Source: Mnemiopsis leidyi
Lineage: Eukaryota > Ctenophora > Tentaculata > Lobata > Bolinopsidae
Reading direction: 5' to 3'
Length of the DNA stretch: 64,000 nt
Assembly: GCA_000226015.1 (NCBI GenBank)
Contig: JH153555.1
Coordinates: 3,439 to 67,438, forward strand
Shown: piece after piece, positions 10,187-20,328 of the stretch
Numbering within the stretch: position 1 is the stretch's first letter
Layout of the letters: every line of letters begins with the position of its first letter
The notes under the pieces: generated by a model
The model's database searches: none
What the model saw: only the letters and a program-made list of their open reading frames with translations
Told to the model about the DNA's origin: nothing
Made by a program: the position numbers and the translations under genes

Positions 10187-10407
10187 GCGGCGATCAATAT
10201 AGCTGCCCTTACTGTGAGGTCGACTGCAAGACATTCGGTTGGAAGGGTGGACTGAAGCGCCACGTCACTGAAGTACACTTAAAGATGAAGCGCTTCCCGT
10301 GTGATTTGTGTAACAGATCGTTTTCTAGGAAAGAAAACCTTATTCGACATCGGAAAACGGTTCACAGTCGTCTTAAGATTGTTCAACTCGAAAATCGTTC
10401 GAATTAG
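10187..10407 (+). CDS. Alternative 3' exon 7: two C2H2 fingers
   Basis: Acceptor CTATTGCAG ends at 10186; GC completes AGC. CPYC-X15-H-X4-H (KGGLKRHVTEVH) with an additional Cys in the loop is followed by LKMKRFP, an early form of the LKIK linker, then CDLC-X12-H-X4-H (RKENLIRHRKTVH). The tail SRLKIVQLENRSN is amphipathic. It resembles exons 6 and 8 in its expanded first finger and RxENL helix. Confidence 0.87.
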
Positions 10408-10581
10408 CATATTTTTAGATGGTGTTTTTCGTAAACTATTGTTACTAACGCAAATCAAGTTGTTGCCCCTATCATCTAAATGCTGAACTATAAATGAGAT
10501 ATCGACCGTCCAAGCCTCCTACCACCTAGACCTGCACCATGTATGTTAAATTTCTTACCTCTTAAATTCACAACTTTAAAG

Positions 10582-10784
10582 ATCGGCACAAGTGCCTGTT
10601 CGACGAACTGTCCTGCCCTCACTGTGACTTTACACTCGACCGCCATGCCCGGGGAGCAAGGTCTCATCTGAAGCGACACATCAATGATGTGCATTTGGGG
10701 CTCAAACGATTTTATTGTGCCCTGTGTGGGAGATATTTTGCAAGGAATGAGAACCTGAGAAGACACCAAAAAACTGTTCACTAG
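10582..10784 (+). CDS. Alternative 3' exon 8: two C2H2 fingers
   Basis: The acceptor AACTTTAAAG ends at 10581 and is weak, chosen because it alone gives the shared phase and a clear frame. The first finger is CPHC-X17-H-X4-H (RSHLKRHINDVH). The second is CALC-X12-H-X4-H (RNENLRRHQKTVH), and its last His is followed at once by TAG. The linker is LGLKRFY. The second finger is close to that of exon 7. Confidence 0.82.
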
Positions 10785-11019
10785 ATGTGGGATAAGGGTG
10801 TTATTTGTTACTATTTGAGATGGGATTTATGAGTATATTTTTGTGTTACAATTGCTAAAAGCTGAGATTAAGAACCGCAGACAATCAGTATGGCTTTTTA
10901 GTGAAACAATGTGTTTTCGATTATTAAATTCAGATTTCCTAGAATAATCTCTTTTTCTTTCTAAAAATGCATTCTATTTTCCGTACATGCCTTAATCTCG
11001 AATTAACTATCACAACCAG

Positions 11020-11477
11020 CCATAATGACCGAAAGTTCACAACCAGCGAACTCCGCAATCTCGTCAGAGCAATCTCAACAAGAAATCTCAGCTATCGAAA
11101 AGTGCTCGTACATGTGCCCTTACAAAAACTGCGGCTTCAACGGCAACTGGGAATGGACGGTTGAGAATCACATAAGGCGCATGCACACTGGGATGTTGCG
11201 CCCGCTACGTATAACGAATATGCTGCTAAGGGACCCACAGCCAGGACTGAGGGAAACTCCTAACGAACGTTTGCGGCTGTATATCTGCAATGCCTGCTCT
11301 AAAACCGTCAGGGGAAGGGGACAAGCTATAGCGCATATTAGTGTTTGGTGCAAAAAACCGAATCCTGCCCTCAGACTTGTGTCTGAGGAAGTGTACTTGC
11401 TTGCTTGCTGTTTCTGTAAGAAGACTTTTAGCTCTAGGGAGGAATTAAGAACTCATGAGATGTTCCACCTTCAATGA
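11020..11477 (+). CDS. Alternative 3' exon 9: long, three degenerate fingers
   Basis: The longest array exon. Acceptor ATCACAACCAG ends at 11019. A Ser/Glu/Gln-rich lead (about 27 residues) precedes CPYKNC...HIRRMH, a C-X4-C finger. A 45-residue loop leads to CNAC...HISVWC, which ends in Cys, and then CCFC-X12-H-X4-H (SREELRTHEMFH). The C-X4-C form is typical of fingers of GLI/ZIC type, though no relationship is claimed. The exact acceptor is the least sure part. Confidence 0.75.
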
Positions 11478-11672
11478 TAAGATTCCTAAAGTACGTCTAT
11501 TTGAAATTTAGCAAGTTAATTTGCCATAGCCCATATGTTATATCTTGCTGAAACGCCGAAAAGACCTTCACTTGATTCGCTTACTAGCTTAGCTGTATCT
11601 ATAATACATTTAAAAAAATCAATATTAGTAATTTATTACGTTAGTCCCATCAACTCTTTCCAACCTCTCAAG

Positions 11673-11902
11673 AACCTACAAAATCGAAGAGTGTACACAT
11701 TTGTCCGTACGAACACTGCTCCTTCACGAACGTTGGTAGCCGATACAAGCTCACCCGACACATCGAGGCTGTTCATCTGAAGTTGAAGAAGTTCTGCTGT
11801 CCTGTCTGTGGGCGCAAGTTGGGGAGAAAAGACACCCTCATACATCATCAGAGAAATCATTGTGCCGGGCCTAAACTTCAACTTGATCATGTGACTTTTT
11901 AG
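11673..11902 (+). CDS. Alternative 3' exon 10: C-X4-C finger plus C2H2 finger
   Basis: The acceptor follows a clear pyrimidine tract (CTCTTTCCAACCTCTCAAG, ends 11672). CPYEHC-X13-H-X4-H (SRYKLTRHIEAVH) shares the C-X4-C form with exon 9, its neighbour. LKLKKFC leads to CPVC-X12-H-X3-H (RKDTLIHHQRNH). The tail ends in QLDHVTF. An AATAAA lies 125 bp downstream at 12027. Confidence 0.82.
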
Positions 11903-12133
11903 TGAATCCGTTGGTCATTATTTTTTCACTATCACGATATTCTTTCATCATCACGATTTCTTGCGAGTTTGAAAATGATGATGGAAATACAAAAAAGCGT
12001 ACAGCCAGCAATATATCGGCCATCGGAATAAAATTTCTCTATCTTTCCTTTACCAACTTGTCCACTACCTGCAACTTCTAATTTGGCCGCTACGTTCCAG
12101 TTCTTCTAAAAATAATGTAACGCTCCCCACCAG

Positions 12134-12348
12134 GACACCTAGACGGTCTAACTCACTGTCCGTACTGTGAGTACCGTCCTAAAGGCAGCAAAAACATCAA
12201 GAGGCACGTGGAAGACGTTCACATGAAGGTTAAGAAGTTCCAGTGTCCTATATGTCTGAGACTCTTCTCTAGGAGTGACAACTTCAGGTCTCACTCGAAA
12301 CGGTGTTCTGCTAAAAAATTCCACCTTACGGTGATAAAGAACGATTGA
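12134..12348 (+). CDS. Alternative 3' exon 11: C2H2 then C2HC finger
   Basis: Acceptor CTCCCCACCAG ends at 12133. CPYC-X12-H-X4-H (SKNIKRHVEDVH), linker MKVKKFQ, then CPIC-X12-H-X3-C (RSDNFRSHSKRC). This is an early isolated case of the C2HC last finger that dominates later. The tail SAKKFHLTVIKND ends in TGA. Confidence 0.87.
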
Positions 12349-12544
12349 GACTTGTCCAGGGAATTGGTTTTAAGTGGATATGAAATGTTTTCAGGATTTG
12401 AGTGTTGGAATTTTGAGTGGAACTGATCCTAGAATTTGAAATATAGAGACGCTGCTCATCTCAGACCATTTCCTAAAAACCAGAAAACGTTTATCAGTAC
12501 ATAAATGTCTACTCATGAAGTAACAATTGCTAACAAAATTTCAG

Positions 12545-12741
12545 TGAGACCTCGTCCCACGTGTCCACTTTGTAGAAAAGCGTTCAGCAGCAAGACCAAC
12601 ATGAGGTTACACGTCGACACGGTGCACGGAGCCAACAAGTTCGTCTGTCCCATGTGTCCCACTTCCTTCACCAGGAAGTTTAGTCTTCAACGTCACCTCT
12701 TTACCGCTCACTCGTACTGTGACGGTTCAGCGGAGAATTAG
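12545..12741 (+). CDS. Alternative 3' exon 12: two C2H2 fingers
   Basis: Acceptor AAAATTTCAG ends at 12544. CPLC-X12-H-X4-H (KTNMRLHVDTVH), a shortened linker GANKFV (six residues rather than seven), CPMC-X12-H-X4-H (RKFSLQRHLFTAH). The tail is acidic, SYCDGSAEN. It is a clear paralogue of exon 13, including the shortened linker. AATAAA lies at 13060. Confidence 0.88.
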
Positions 12742-13151
12742 CAGCCTAGGGCGTATTTATTGAGCTGGCCGGCGATCTGAATGTTTTGGTTTTGCTATTC
12801 TTTAATTTGATTTCTTTTGTGTGGTGTGTACGGTAAAATGGCCGAATTTTGTCTGTACAGTTGACTTTACGATTTTATTTTTCACTCCAATATGTAGAAG
12901 TTATTATGCATTTTGAGCAGGAAAAAACAGTCAAAGAAGTCTATTTTGATGTCATATTGGCTATTGTTGATTTATTTTCATTCCTTAACCCGACTTTTAT
13001 CACTTTTTATGAATTACGCACAGTAACTGGTGAGGAATACTACAAAGCTCATGCACTGAAATAAATAACTTAGACCAGTTTTCTTTCTCGTGCATCCAAA
13101 ACAGTAGGGATTTTCAACAAGTCCTTATGCCAACTGTAGCCGCATTTTCAG

Positions 13152-13387
13152 AGTTTTCCACCGGACGTCGACCCGTTTGTCCGGTCTGCGGGAAATCCTT
13201 CAGTTGTTCAAGCGCCATGAAGCTCCACCGTGGGACGGTCCATGGTAACCGCAAGTTCGTTTGTTCCATCTGCGGGTCTGAATTTAGTAGACGGTTCAGC
13301 TTGAGGAGACACAAACTCACGGCTCATTGTGGGGAACCTGATTGGCAGTTCTTGCATGAGCTTCCGAGTAGCTATACCGGGCCCTAA
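13152..13387 (+). CDS. Alternative 3' exon 13: two C2H2 fingers
   Basis: Acceptor GCATTTTCAG ends at 13151. CPVC-X12-H-X4-H (SSAMKLHRGTVH), linker GNRKFV, CSIC-X12-H-X4-H (RRFSLRRHKLTAH), then a longer tail with an aromatic patch, DWQFLHELPSSYTGP. The second finger shares RKF/RRFSL...AH with exon 12, while the tail is unrelated. Confidence 0.88.
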
Positions 13388-13652
13388 GTTACTTTGTGCA
13401 ATTAACGTATGTTATGGGATTGTGCGAACTTATTGTAGGTGTGTCATTTGCAACAGCAGAAAATTACCCGAAAAATAGAAGCATTATGACTGTGTTAGTT
13501 TATATTTACCTGTACTCGTATGATTATCCATGGGGGAAGGATTAGATCAATACGGTTGTCAATACAGCTGGCCTTCATATTTCACTTATTAAACGCAATA
13601 GTGAGTATACCATGAATTGGAGACAAATCCAGTAACTAAAATCCAGTTTCAG

Positions 13653-13978
13653 CACAAACAGTTTGGGGTTATTGTCCATTTTGCAACAAGACCACCTACA
13701 GTTCCGTTGAAATGGACCGGCATCTCAGCAGCTGCAGAGATCACGACAGCTCATTTTCACCTACAAAACTTACTCGGTATCTAAACGTTACGTCACCCCA
13801 GTATTTAGAAACATCGCCCCCGGGCGTGGGCAGCAAAAATTCTCAAGCTATCGACGATAAGCAGTTCCAGTGTCCGAGATGCAAGAAGAACTTCAGTCGA
13901 AAATGGACGCTCCAGAGGCACATGCTGGCCACCGACGGGAAATGCTACAAGATTTTTTCAAACTTTAGAAAGTTTTAA
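13653..13978 (+). CDS. Alternative 3' exon 14: two widely separated fingers
   Basis: Acceptor CCAGTTTCAG ends at 13652. The first finger is C2HC, CPFC-X12-H-X3-C (SVEMDRHLSSC). A linker of roughly 45 Ser/Thr/Pro-rich residues separates it from CPRC-X12-H-X7-C (RKWTLQRHMLATDGKC), whose last zinc ligand is unusually far away. Such spacing suggests independent rather than tandem DNA contacts. Nothing is seen in the spacer after it beyond AT-rich sequence. Confidence 0.82.
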
Positions 13979-14145
13979 CTGAAGCTTCAGGACAATATTT
14001 CTGAAATTGAACTTACCATTTCAACGATTGAGCCGTAAAAATAAGGAAACTTTTAAAACTGCATCTTGTTCATGACAACCTAATTGGCATAACCCTCTTT
14101 CCTAAAACTTTCCTTCTCTTAAGCTTCTAGAATTTTCTCTTCCAG

Positions 14146-14336
14146 ATTGCGAGATTTGTGGGAAACACTTTCGGGGGACGAGTGCAGTGTCAAACCTGAA
14201 GCGACACATTGCTACTGTCCATTTTAACGTCCGTCCGTTCGAGTGTGCTGTCTGCAAAATGAAGTTCAAGCGTAAGGAACACTGGAAGGATCATTATTAC
14301 AAAAAGCACGGCGATTTCAAGGACTTGTCCTCCTAG
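14146..14336 (+). CDS. Alternative 3' exon 15: two C2H2 fingers
   Basis: Acceptor TTTCTCTTCCAG ends at 14145. The first Cys follows the split codon directly, the closest finger to the junction in the array. CEIC-X15-H-X4-H (SNLKRHIATVH), FNVRPFE, CAVC-X12-H-X4-H (RKEHWKDHYYKKH), tail GDFKDLSS. The 455 bp to the next acceptor hold no ORF. Confidence 0.87.
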
Positions 14337-14792
14337 TCCTTACCTAATTTTTTAGAGGATCAATTGCAATATGCTCTGTTAGTCATGTGTTCTGTGTGGA
14401 GCTAATTATCAGAAACATATGAATTGTTATGTTATTGAATTGTGTATCAGATAAACATTAGATTGACGATGAATTTCCATTAGTTATTCCAATATTTACG
14501 ACTGAGTATCATTTATCCTACATTTTAGACTGGCTGGTGTTTTTATTCCTATTTCGACAATTTTATCTGCCAAACATAACGAAGTCTCTTTTCTAAAAAA
14601 ATACAAAAAGTTAAACTTTCTGTGTGGTCTACCTTAAGTTGCCGGCTATTTAGATTTCTAGAATGCGTGTCTAGAAAACCGATTTGACTATTTTGGGACA
14701 CAATCTACGAGACCCGGGTTCTACACTCTTGAATATTTCAGAAATATACGCAACGAAATTTACGTATTCTTGAGAACTGCTTTAAATTTCAG

Positions 14793-15124
14793 CCATAAAA
14801 TACGTAACGCCGTGTGGCAAAACACAGACAGCCCCCTATCTACAAACTCACGATGCTGCTATTTCGTGTTCCAACTTCCCGGCTCACGATCACCCGGTGC
14901 ATTCGGTGATCACATGTCAGTTTTGTAATCTAGAGTTTCAGTTTCATCACTCCCTAAAACGGCACATCCTTGATGTACATCTTAAGTCGCGACCTTACTC
15001 CTGTGATCAATGTAACAAGACTTATAAGAGGAATGAGCATCTCAAGGAGCATGTTGCTACAAAACATTTGAACATTTCACGGACTGAACATAGGTTGAAG
15101 AGGAGAGCGAAAAAATCCCAGTAA
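14793..15124 (+). CDS. Alternative 3' exon 16: two C2H2 fingers with long lead and basic tail
   Basis: Acceptor TTAAATTTCAG ends at 14792. About 40 residues precede the fingers and include scattered Cys and His (PCGKT, SCSNF, HDHPVH) that may be a worn extra finger. Then come CQFC-X12-H-X4-H (HHSLKRHILDVH), LKSRPYS and CDQC-X12-H-X4-H (RNEHLKEHVATKH). The tail carries RLKRRAKK, a likely nuclear localisation signal. Confidence 0.85.
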
Positions 15125-15401
15125 AAAAACTTTCAAATCAACATTTTCATCTGGTTTAAAGTTAATTCTAGGGGATTTATTTCAATTTCACTGATTTACA
15201 TTTTTAACTTTTGTGACTTTTTGTTCGGAAACAAATGTCCGGTATCATGTAGCATGTGTTATAGCATGTTTGCTCATGTTGGAAATATAGAGGGTTCTGT
15301 CAGACAATTGTGATAACGTTCTCGAGTTGAAGACTTTGTGCACAACTAAAGAGTGATTGATCAGCCCAAGCAAAAAGATGGAAGTTAGAATTCATTTTCA
15401 G

Positions 15402-15730
15402 GCCTGCAACTTGTGACATCTGCAAGGATGAACCTGTGGAAGTCCAAACCACCCCTGGTCCCATCCCTATCGTTCGCCCAGTTTTCACTTCACATCCACC
15501 TCCTCAAACCGCCTCAAAACTTCCTCCCAGAAAACGGAAAACTACCCCAAGTCGTTGGACTGTGCGTTCTGTACTGCAAGGTTCGCCTCCAACTACAGCA
15601 CCAACGTAGAGTACACACGAGACATCCACTGGAAAAGTTTTTTTTTCTGCAAATAAAAGTTTGAGTCCAGGGAACTTCTCGAAGTTCACGAGAGGAACCA
15701 TTTGCTGGGAGTAGACGCCAACAATTCTTA
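15402..15730 (+). pseudogene. Alternative exon 17: decayed zinc-finger exon
   Basis: Acceptor CATTTTCAG (ends 15401) is intact, but the frame it sets ends at TGA 15662-15664 without a proper finger. Finger signature lies in other frames: CDICKDEPVEV with a following PPRKRKTTPSRW (frame from 15412), then DCAFCTARFASNYS (from 15558), then KFESRELLEVHERNH after an in-frame stop and with the second Cys of the second finger missing. At least two frame changes plus one stop are needed to explain it. Decay of an old array unit is most likely; assembly indels are the alternative. Confidence 0.6.
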
Positions 15731-15906
15731 GTATGAATGACAATAATTGTTTTTTCTAACTGCCGTTAAATTTGAAAGTCAGTAAGAAACTCTCTTAAAT
15801 TTGTTATTTGAATGTCGAAAGCTGTAAGAAGCTTGATGGATTCAGCATTCAGTCCAGACATGAAATCAGAACCCTTACCTTTCACACTCAATCCTGGTGG
15901 TTTCAG

Positions 15907-16178
15907 ATCGCTACTGTCCTATCTGTTCCAAGACCTTCTCCTCCAACTACTCCCTAGTACGGCACCAACGCACGGTCCACATGGGCCAGCGGCCTCACGA
16001 GTGTCCGGTGTGCAGTGCCCGGTTTAGTTCCCTGACCAACTTGTCTCGTCATCTGGAAGCAGTACATCGGGATACCCGGGAGTTTCCCTGCCCATTTTGT
16101 GATTTGAGGTTCAAGAGGAGATACCGCATGATGGACCATATTGATCGTTTTCACACCATTAAACATGCTAAGTTTTGA
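15907..16178 (+). CDS. Alternative 3' exon 18: three C2H2 fingers
   Basis: Acceptor GGTGGTTTCAG ends at 15906. Three standard fingers in tandem: CPIC-X12-H-X4-H (NYSLVRHQRTVH), CPVC-X12-H-X4-H (LTNLSRHLEAVH) and CPFC-X12-H-X4-H (RYRMMDHIDRFH), with linkers MGQRPHE and RDTREFP. This is one of the few exons with a regular three-finger array and should give the longest DNA footprint in this zone. Confidence 0.9.
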
Positions 16179-16336
16179 GGTTAAAAATAATGTGGTTTTT
16201 GAACAGAGGGTTATCCTTTAAACAAAAAATTTTTTAACGTAAAATGTTTCTGTAAATAGATAATATATTTTTATAAAAGTCATAGTATTGAGACTGATAT
16301 CTAACACACGAACAGTATGCCTATTTGGCCTGTTAG

Positions 16337-16602
16337 TCAATATAAAGGCTGTTAAAACGTCCCCCTCCCCAAACATGATCTCCGCCCCAGAGTCCCCGGT
16401 ATGTCTGGTATGTTACAAGACGTTTTCCTGTGTCCGGAGCGTCCGGGAACACATCTCCGCCGTACACATGAAGCAGCGTCCTTACACGTGCAAGTTTTGC
16501 AGCAAGACGTTCGGTACTCAGGCCTCGATTAGCCGTCATCAGAACCATCACTGCTCCAAGAACTTAAACCTGAAACGGAAACACGAGAAAATGGGACTAT
16601 AG
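16337..16602 (+). CDS. Alternative 3' exon 19: two fingers, acceptor uncertain
   Basis: Two acceptors fit the shared phase: GGCCTGTTAG ending 16336 (used here) and CCGCCCCAG ending 16390, which would shorten the lead by 18 residues. Fingers are CLVC-X12-H-X4-H (VRSVREHISAVH), MKQRPYT, and CKFC-X12-H-X3-H (QASISRHQNHH) followed by Cys. The tail NLKRKHEK is basic. Confidence 0.82.
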
Positions 16603-16800
16603 TCTTTTCGACTTATGTTAGATTGGAGTTTATTTTTACTTAAGCTTATCAAAACAAGTTTTAGATCTATATTTTCTATGTCAACATGAACTTGAACAAA
16701 ACTCTACTTAATGCGTCCGCTGGGGTTGCTTTCCATCAAAATAGGCCTTCAAGGCCAAAGTAAGCCGACACTTACACGACCTGTACAAAACTTGTTTCAG

Positions 16801-16991
16801 AGTTCACCCGAAGAGCTCGCTGTAAGATATGCGGTAGATGGTTTGCTGGTCAGAACACCGCAAACCGACACATTCGTACCGTCCACAGCGTTGAACGACC
16901 ATACGTCTGTAAATATTGCGGCAAAACTTTTAAACGGAATGACACCCTTCAAGGACATCTGTCTATCCACGAAGCGGTTGATGTTTGTTGA
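16801..16991 (+). CDS. Alternative 3' exon 20: two C2H2 fingers
   Basis: Acceptor CTTGTTTCAG ends at 16800. CKIC-X12-H-X4-H (QNTANRHIRTVH), SVERPYV (near TGEKPY), CKYC-X12-H-X3-H (RNDTLQGHLSIH), tail EAVDVC and TGA. The longer open frame over this stretch (16711-17004) is out of phase with the fingers and is a shadow. The 380 bp after it are AT-rich and empty. Confidence 0.88.
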
Positions 16992-17373
16992 ATCTGGTTT
17001 TTGAGAGGAGGTCTGAATATTGTTTATGGAGGACGTATGGAGGACTAAGGCTGCCTGTAAACTGGGCATTAGCTAATTATGAAGCACTTGTTCAGCATCT
17101 TTATTGTTTGTTTATGTACATTTAAATGTTAATCATTCTTTTAACTTTAACCCTTTATTTTTAGATTTCTGGTTTCAATTTTTTGTCAAATCAAAAGTAT
17201 AATTTACCACAATTTTCCCTCCTCACTAAACCACCGCACATAATTTTCTTTCCGCTTCATACCATCTCGACAAACTAAAGATCTATAAGTATGAGTAAAT
17301 TCCTCACCTCTTAGACCATAGCTCGGTCTCCGTTTTCCCAGGTTCTCCATTCTTAGAAGCCTTTGTTTTTCAG

Positions 17374-17579
17374 CAGCCCCAGGGCAAATCTCTCTGACAA
17401 AATGCCACGTTTGCCACCGAACTTTCTCTACTAGAAGTAATTTGTTTCGCCACCAGCGGACCACCCATTTACGAACCAATGCTAAGTTTAACTGTCCAAA
17501 TTGTGGAAAATCGTTCGACAGAAAGGACAATTTACGAGCGCATCTATCGAAAAAGTTAAAGTGCCAAAACAAGGTTTAA
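17374..17579 (+). CDS. Alternative 3' exon 21: two fingers
   Basis: Acceptor TTTGTTTTTCAG ends at 17373. CHVC-X12-H-X4-H (RSNLFRHQRTTH), an eight-residue linker LRTNAKFN, and CPNC-X12-H-X6-C (RKDNLRAHLSKKLKC), where the final ligand is displaced. A 122-codon open frame on the opposite strand (17204-17572) is a shadow of this exon. It is the last unit before the C2HC zone. Confidence 0.85.
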
Positions 17580-17835
17580 AGCGATTTCGATGTTGCGATT
17601 TAGTTAATTCTTTGTTTACATCAGTCTGAAATTTACTACTAACATAATCTTACTTTGCGATTGTATTTTTCAATATTTGGCAGTCATCTGACATGATTCC
17701 TAATCAACATTTTATTTAACCGATGTTAATGGTTTTAGCTTACTGCCTAAAAAATCAATATAACTCTTCACGCTTAACAAAAAAACTTACTGAAAAAAGT
17801 TTAAAGTTTGCTCCACTTCAACACATCTTCTGCAG

Positions 17836-18035
17836 GAACCCCTAGCCGACTGAAATCGCAATGTCCACTCTGCGGAAAATTCCTGTCCAATCCAAGCAAC
17901 CTGAACGTCCACTTGACTTCCGTACACCGGAAACTTCGGCAACACAAGTGTAGATTCTGCGGCAAGAGTTTCGGAGCGACGTCCAACAAGATAAGGCACG
18001 AGAAAAGTAACTGTTCTCTTAGGTTCCAAACATGA
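17836..18035 (+). CDS. Alternative 3' exon 22: C2H2 plus C2HC finger
   Basis: Acceptor ATCTTCTGCAG ends at 17835. CPLC-X12-H-X4-H (PSNLNVHLTSVH), RKLRQHK, CRFC-X12-H-X4-C (TSNKIRHEKSNC), tail SLRFQT. Its last ~95 bases are nearly identical to those of exon 23, pointing to recent duplication or gene conversion confined to the second finger. It begins the C2HC block. Confidence 0.9.
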
Positions 18036-18246
18036 GGGAAACGTGAGGGCTGGAAAGGATTGTGAGAAAAGACTCATTACCATTAAAAAGTTATAGAATT
18101 GTACTTTGCTTTACTTTGAGTTCTAATTGCGGTCATCAAAGCAGTTTTTATCAATTATCCATGTTTTTTCATCCGTTAATTTATGTCTTACATGTTAGAT
18201 TGCTGTGTTTGATGCGAGTAACCAATAATTCAATGCAAACGACACC

Positions 18247-19240
18247 GTGCCCGAAGAAATAGGTAGATGTACTCGATGTCACGTCGAATGTGTTCGCACT
18301 GTAATAAGTCTAACGGTTTCACTTTCAAATTCGTGTAGTACTTTTCAACACCTGAACCTATATGTGCAAGATAGTTTCTTACCTTCCTACCCACATCTTA
18401 ATAAGCTAAACACCATGTGCATGCACACTACACAGTCTTGTCATCTCATTTCTGCACCTGAACTTTTCAGACAGAGAGGTAGGCTACTCTAGGAGTAGCT
18501 GCCCTTTATGTGGCAAAATCTTCGCTACTCCAACCAACGTCCGGGTTCACATTGACTCTGTACACAACAAACTTCGACAACACAAGTGCAGATTCTGCGG
18601 CAAGACTTTTGGAGCGATGTCTAACAAGTTGAGGCACGAGAAAAGTAACTGTTCTCTTAGGTTCCAGAATCGTGAGTGCTGAGATGGAAACTCTGACTGC
18701 AACTGATGTGAGACTGACAGGGAAGGCTGCGCTAACCTTAAACACTCACTATTATCTCTGCCTCATTGACTTTTTTACTCGTTAACGTGGTCTAGAGTGT
18801 GAATTTTAAAGTTTTATGTTTTAGCGAGGAAGCAATAATCCACCACAAACTTAATGTACCTAACTTTAGAAGTTGGATTTGCTCAATGTTTTCCCACGGT
18901 AATAAGTCGAACGGTTTTTCTGTCAAGCTTGTGTGGAACTTTTCAACACCTTAATTCGTAAGAAAGTTCACTTTCTACAACCAACTGCTATGCAGTCTGG
19001 TCTTCTCTTTTCTGCACCTGTAATTTTCAGACGGAGAAATATTCTACCCAGCTCCAGGTAGAATGTGCCCTTTGTGCGGGAAAATATTCGCTGCCCCGGC
19101 CAACGTGAAGGTCCACATTGACACGGTGCATAACAAGCTGAAAAGGATTCGATGTCGGTACTGTGGCCGAGCTTTCGGACAGCATTCCAGTCGAGCGCGG
19201 CACGAGAGAATGAACTGTAAGCGGAATGATAACCGGGCTT
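18247..19240 (+). repeat. Tandem segmental duplication covering exons 23 and 24 with their introns
   Basis: The segment about 18247-18682 recurs at about 18850-19240. Intron stretches still match (for example GTAATAAGTC.AACGGTTT and CTTTTCAACACCT), as do the acceptor region TTTCTGCACCTG..TTTTCAGAC and the first fingers. The unit of duplication was therefore upstream intron plus exon, the expected mode of growth for this array. Confidence 0.75.
18471..18682 (+). CDS. Alternative 3' exon 23: C2H2 plus C2HC finger
   Basis: Acceptor GAACTTTTCAG ends at 18470. CPLC-X12-H-X4-H (PTNVRVHIDSVH), NKLRQHK, CRFC-X12-H-X4-C (MSNKLRHEKSNC), tail SLRFQNREC. It is a mosaic: the second finger matches exon 22 while the first finger and upstream intron match exon 24. 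Confidence 0.9.
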
Positions 19241-19278
19241 ATTACTCAAATATCAGTTACGACCACAAGATCAACTGA
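19031..19278 (+). CDS. Alternative 3' exon 24: C2H2 plus C2HC finger
   Basis: Acceptor GTAATTTTCAG ends at 19030. CPLC-X12-H-X4-H (PANVKVHIDTVH), NKLKRIR, CRYC-X12-H-X4-C (HSSRARHERMNC), then a long tail rich in Asn/Tyr. The second finger is closest to exon 25 (both QHSSR.RHER), so similarity passes along the chain 22-23-24-25. Confidence 0.9.
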
Positions 19279-19454
19279 CGAACAATTTGGCGAACAGAGT
19301 TGCCTCTTGCATGTAGCTGTACTTACAATTGTATATTTACGTTCTTCATTGTAGGCCAAATTTTGGCCCCTGAAAAATGAACAGACGTATCAGAGGAATA
19401 GAGAATTACCCAAAATTCCGCCCTATTACAACTTCAAACGAGCCCGATTTTCAG

Positions 19455-19654
19455 AATACCTCCTGTCCTGTCCAATATGCTACAAAATGTTTGCATCTAC
19501 GAAAAACGTGAAGGTCCACATAAACACGGTACACAAGAGACTGAGTCCCTACTCGTGCCGGTTTTGTAACAAGAGTTTTGGGCAACATTCCAGTCGGACT
19601 CGGCACGAGCGGGAGAGTTGCAAGGCAGCAAAGTTCTTCTCTGACCAGCCTTGA
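19455..19654 (+). CDS. Alternative 3' exon 25: C2H2 plus C2HC finger
   Basis: Acceptor CGATTTTCAG ends at 19454. CPIC-X12-H-X4-H (TKNVKVHINTVH), KRLSPYS, CRFC-X12-H-X4-C (HSSRTRHERESC), tail KAAKFFSDQP. It closes the exon 22-25 paralogue group; none of the four has the F-x-G insertion. Confidence 0.9.
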
Positions 19655-19894
19655 TTTGCTCTGAACTGTAAAAAAGATATTTTTACGAAATTTAACCGAT
19701 GTATTCTGTACTTTCCCTACTTTTTCTCTTTTAGATATTTGGTGTTAATTTTTCCTGAACATAAATTAAACTAACGTAAAAGAACGTTGACTGGCCAGTA
19801 TGATGGGCGGACACCGCTAAGATAAACTTGATAAAAACGTATCTTTTAAAAACTCCAGCTAGAAATGTTCAAATTCGTCGCAACACTTTTTCAG

Positions 19895-20076
19895 TGAGTT
19901 GTCCAGTATGTGGCAAAATATTTCAAGGGAAGTCTGTAAAGAGTCATTTGAAGCGGCATCTCAATGAAGTGCATTACAAGATCGTCAAGTGTCAGTGTGT
20001 CTGTGGCAAGACGTTCTATCGAAAGAACGAGTATAGACTTCATCTCACTAAAACTGGCTGTAAAAGTAACTTTTAG
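19895..20076 (+). CDS. Alternative 3' exon 26: two fingers, odd second Cys pair
   Basis: Acceptor CACTTTTTCAG ends at 19894. CPVC-X15-H-X4-H (SHLKRHLNEVH), the first F-x-G expanded finger since exon 15, then YKIVKCQCVCGKTFYRKNEY. The second finger has Cys at alternating positions (C-x-C-x-C), so the usual C-X2-C is broken and the pair is C-X1-C or C-X3-C. It ends H-X5-C, tail KSNF. Confidence 0.83.
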
Positions 20077-20328
20077 TTGCTTTATTTGGACACTCCAGTT
20101 CACTGTAGTTAAATTATGTTAAACCACAGTCATGTATTCGATATTTTTAATTAGTCTAAATGATTTGTATTTCATTACTAATTGAAATTATTCTGAATTT
20201 TTGAAACTGAATGCTGGCTGACAAAACTGCCGATTGTAAACTAGAGAAATTCAGATTTACGCAGACCCCTGCTTATAAACTTAAGCTCCTCCCCGACATC
20301 ACACATATCTCCACATCACCCTCCTCAG

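Noticed and set aside
17204-17572. 122-codon minus-strand gene
   Set aside because: It is the antisense shadow of zinc-finger exon 21; the same holds for most minus-strand frames across the array.
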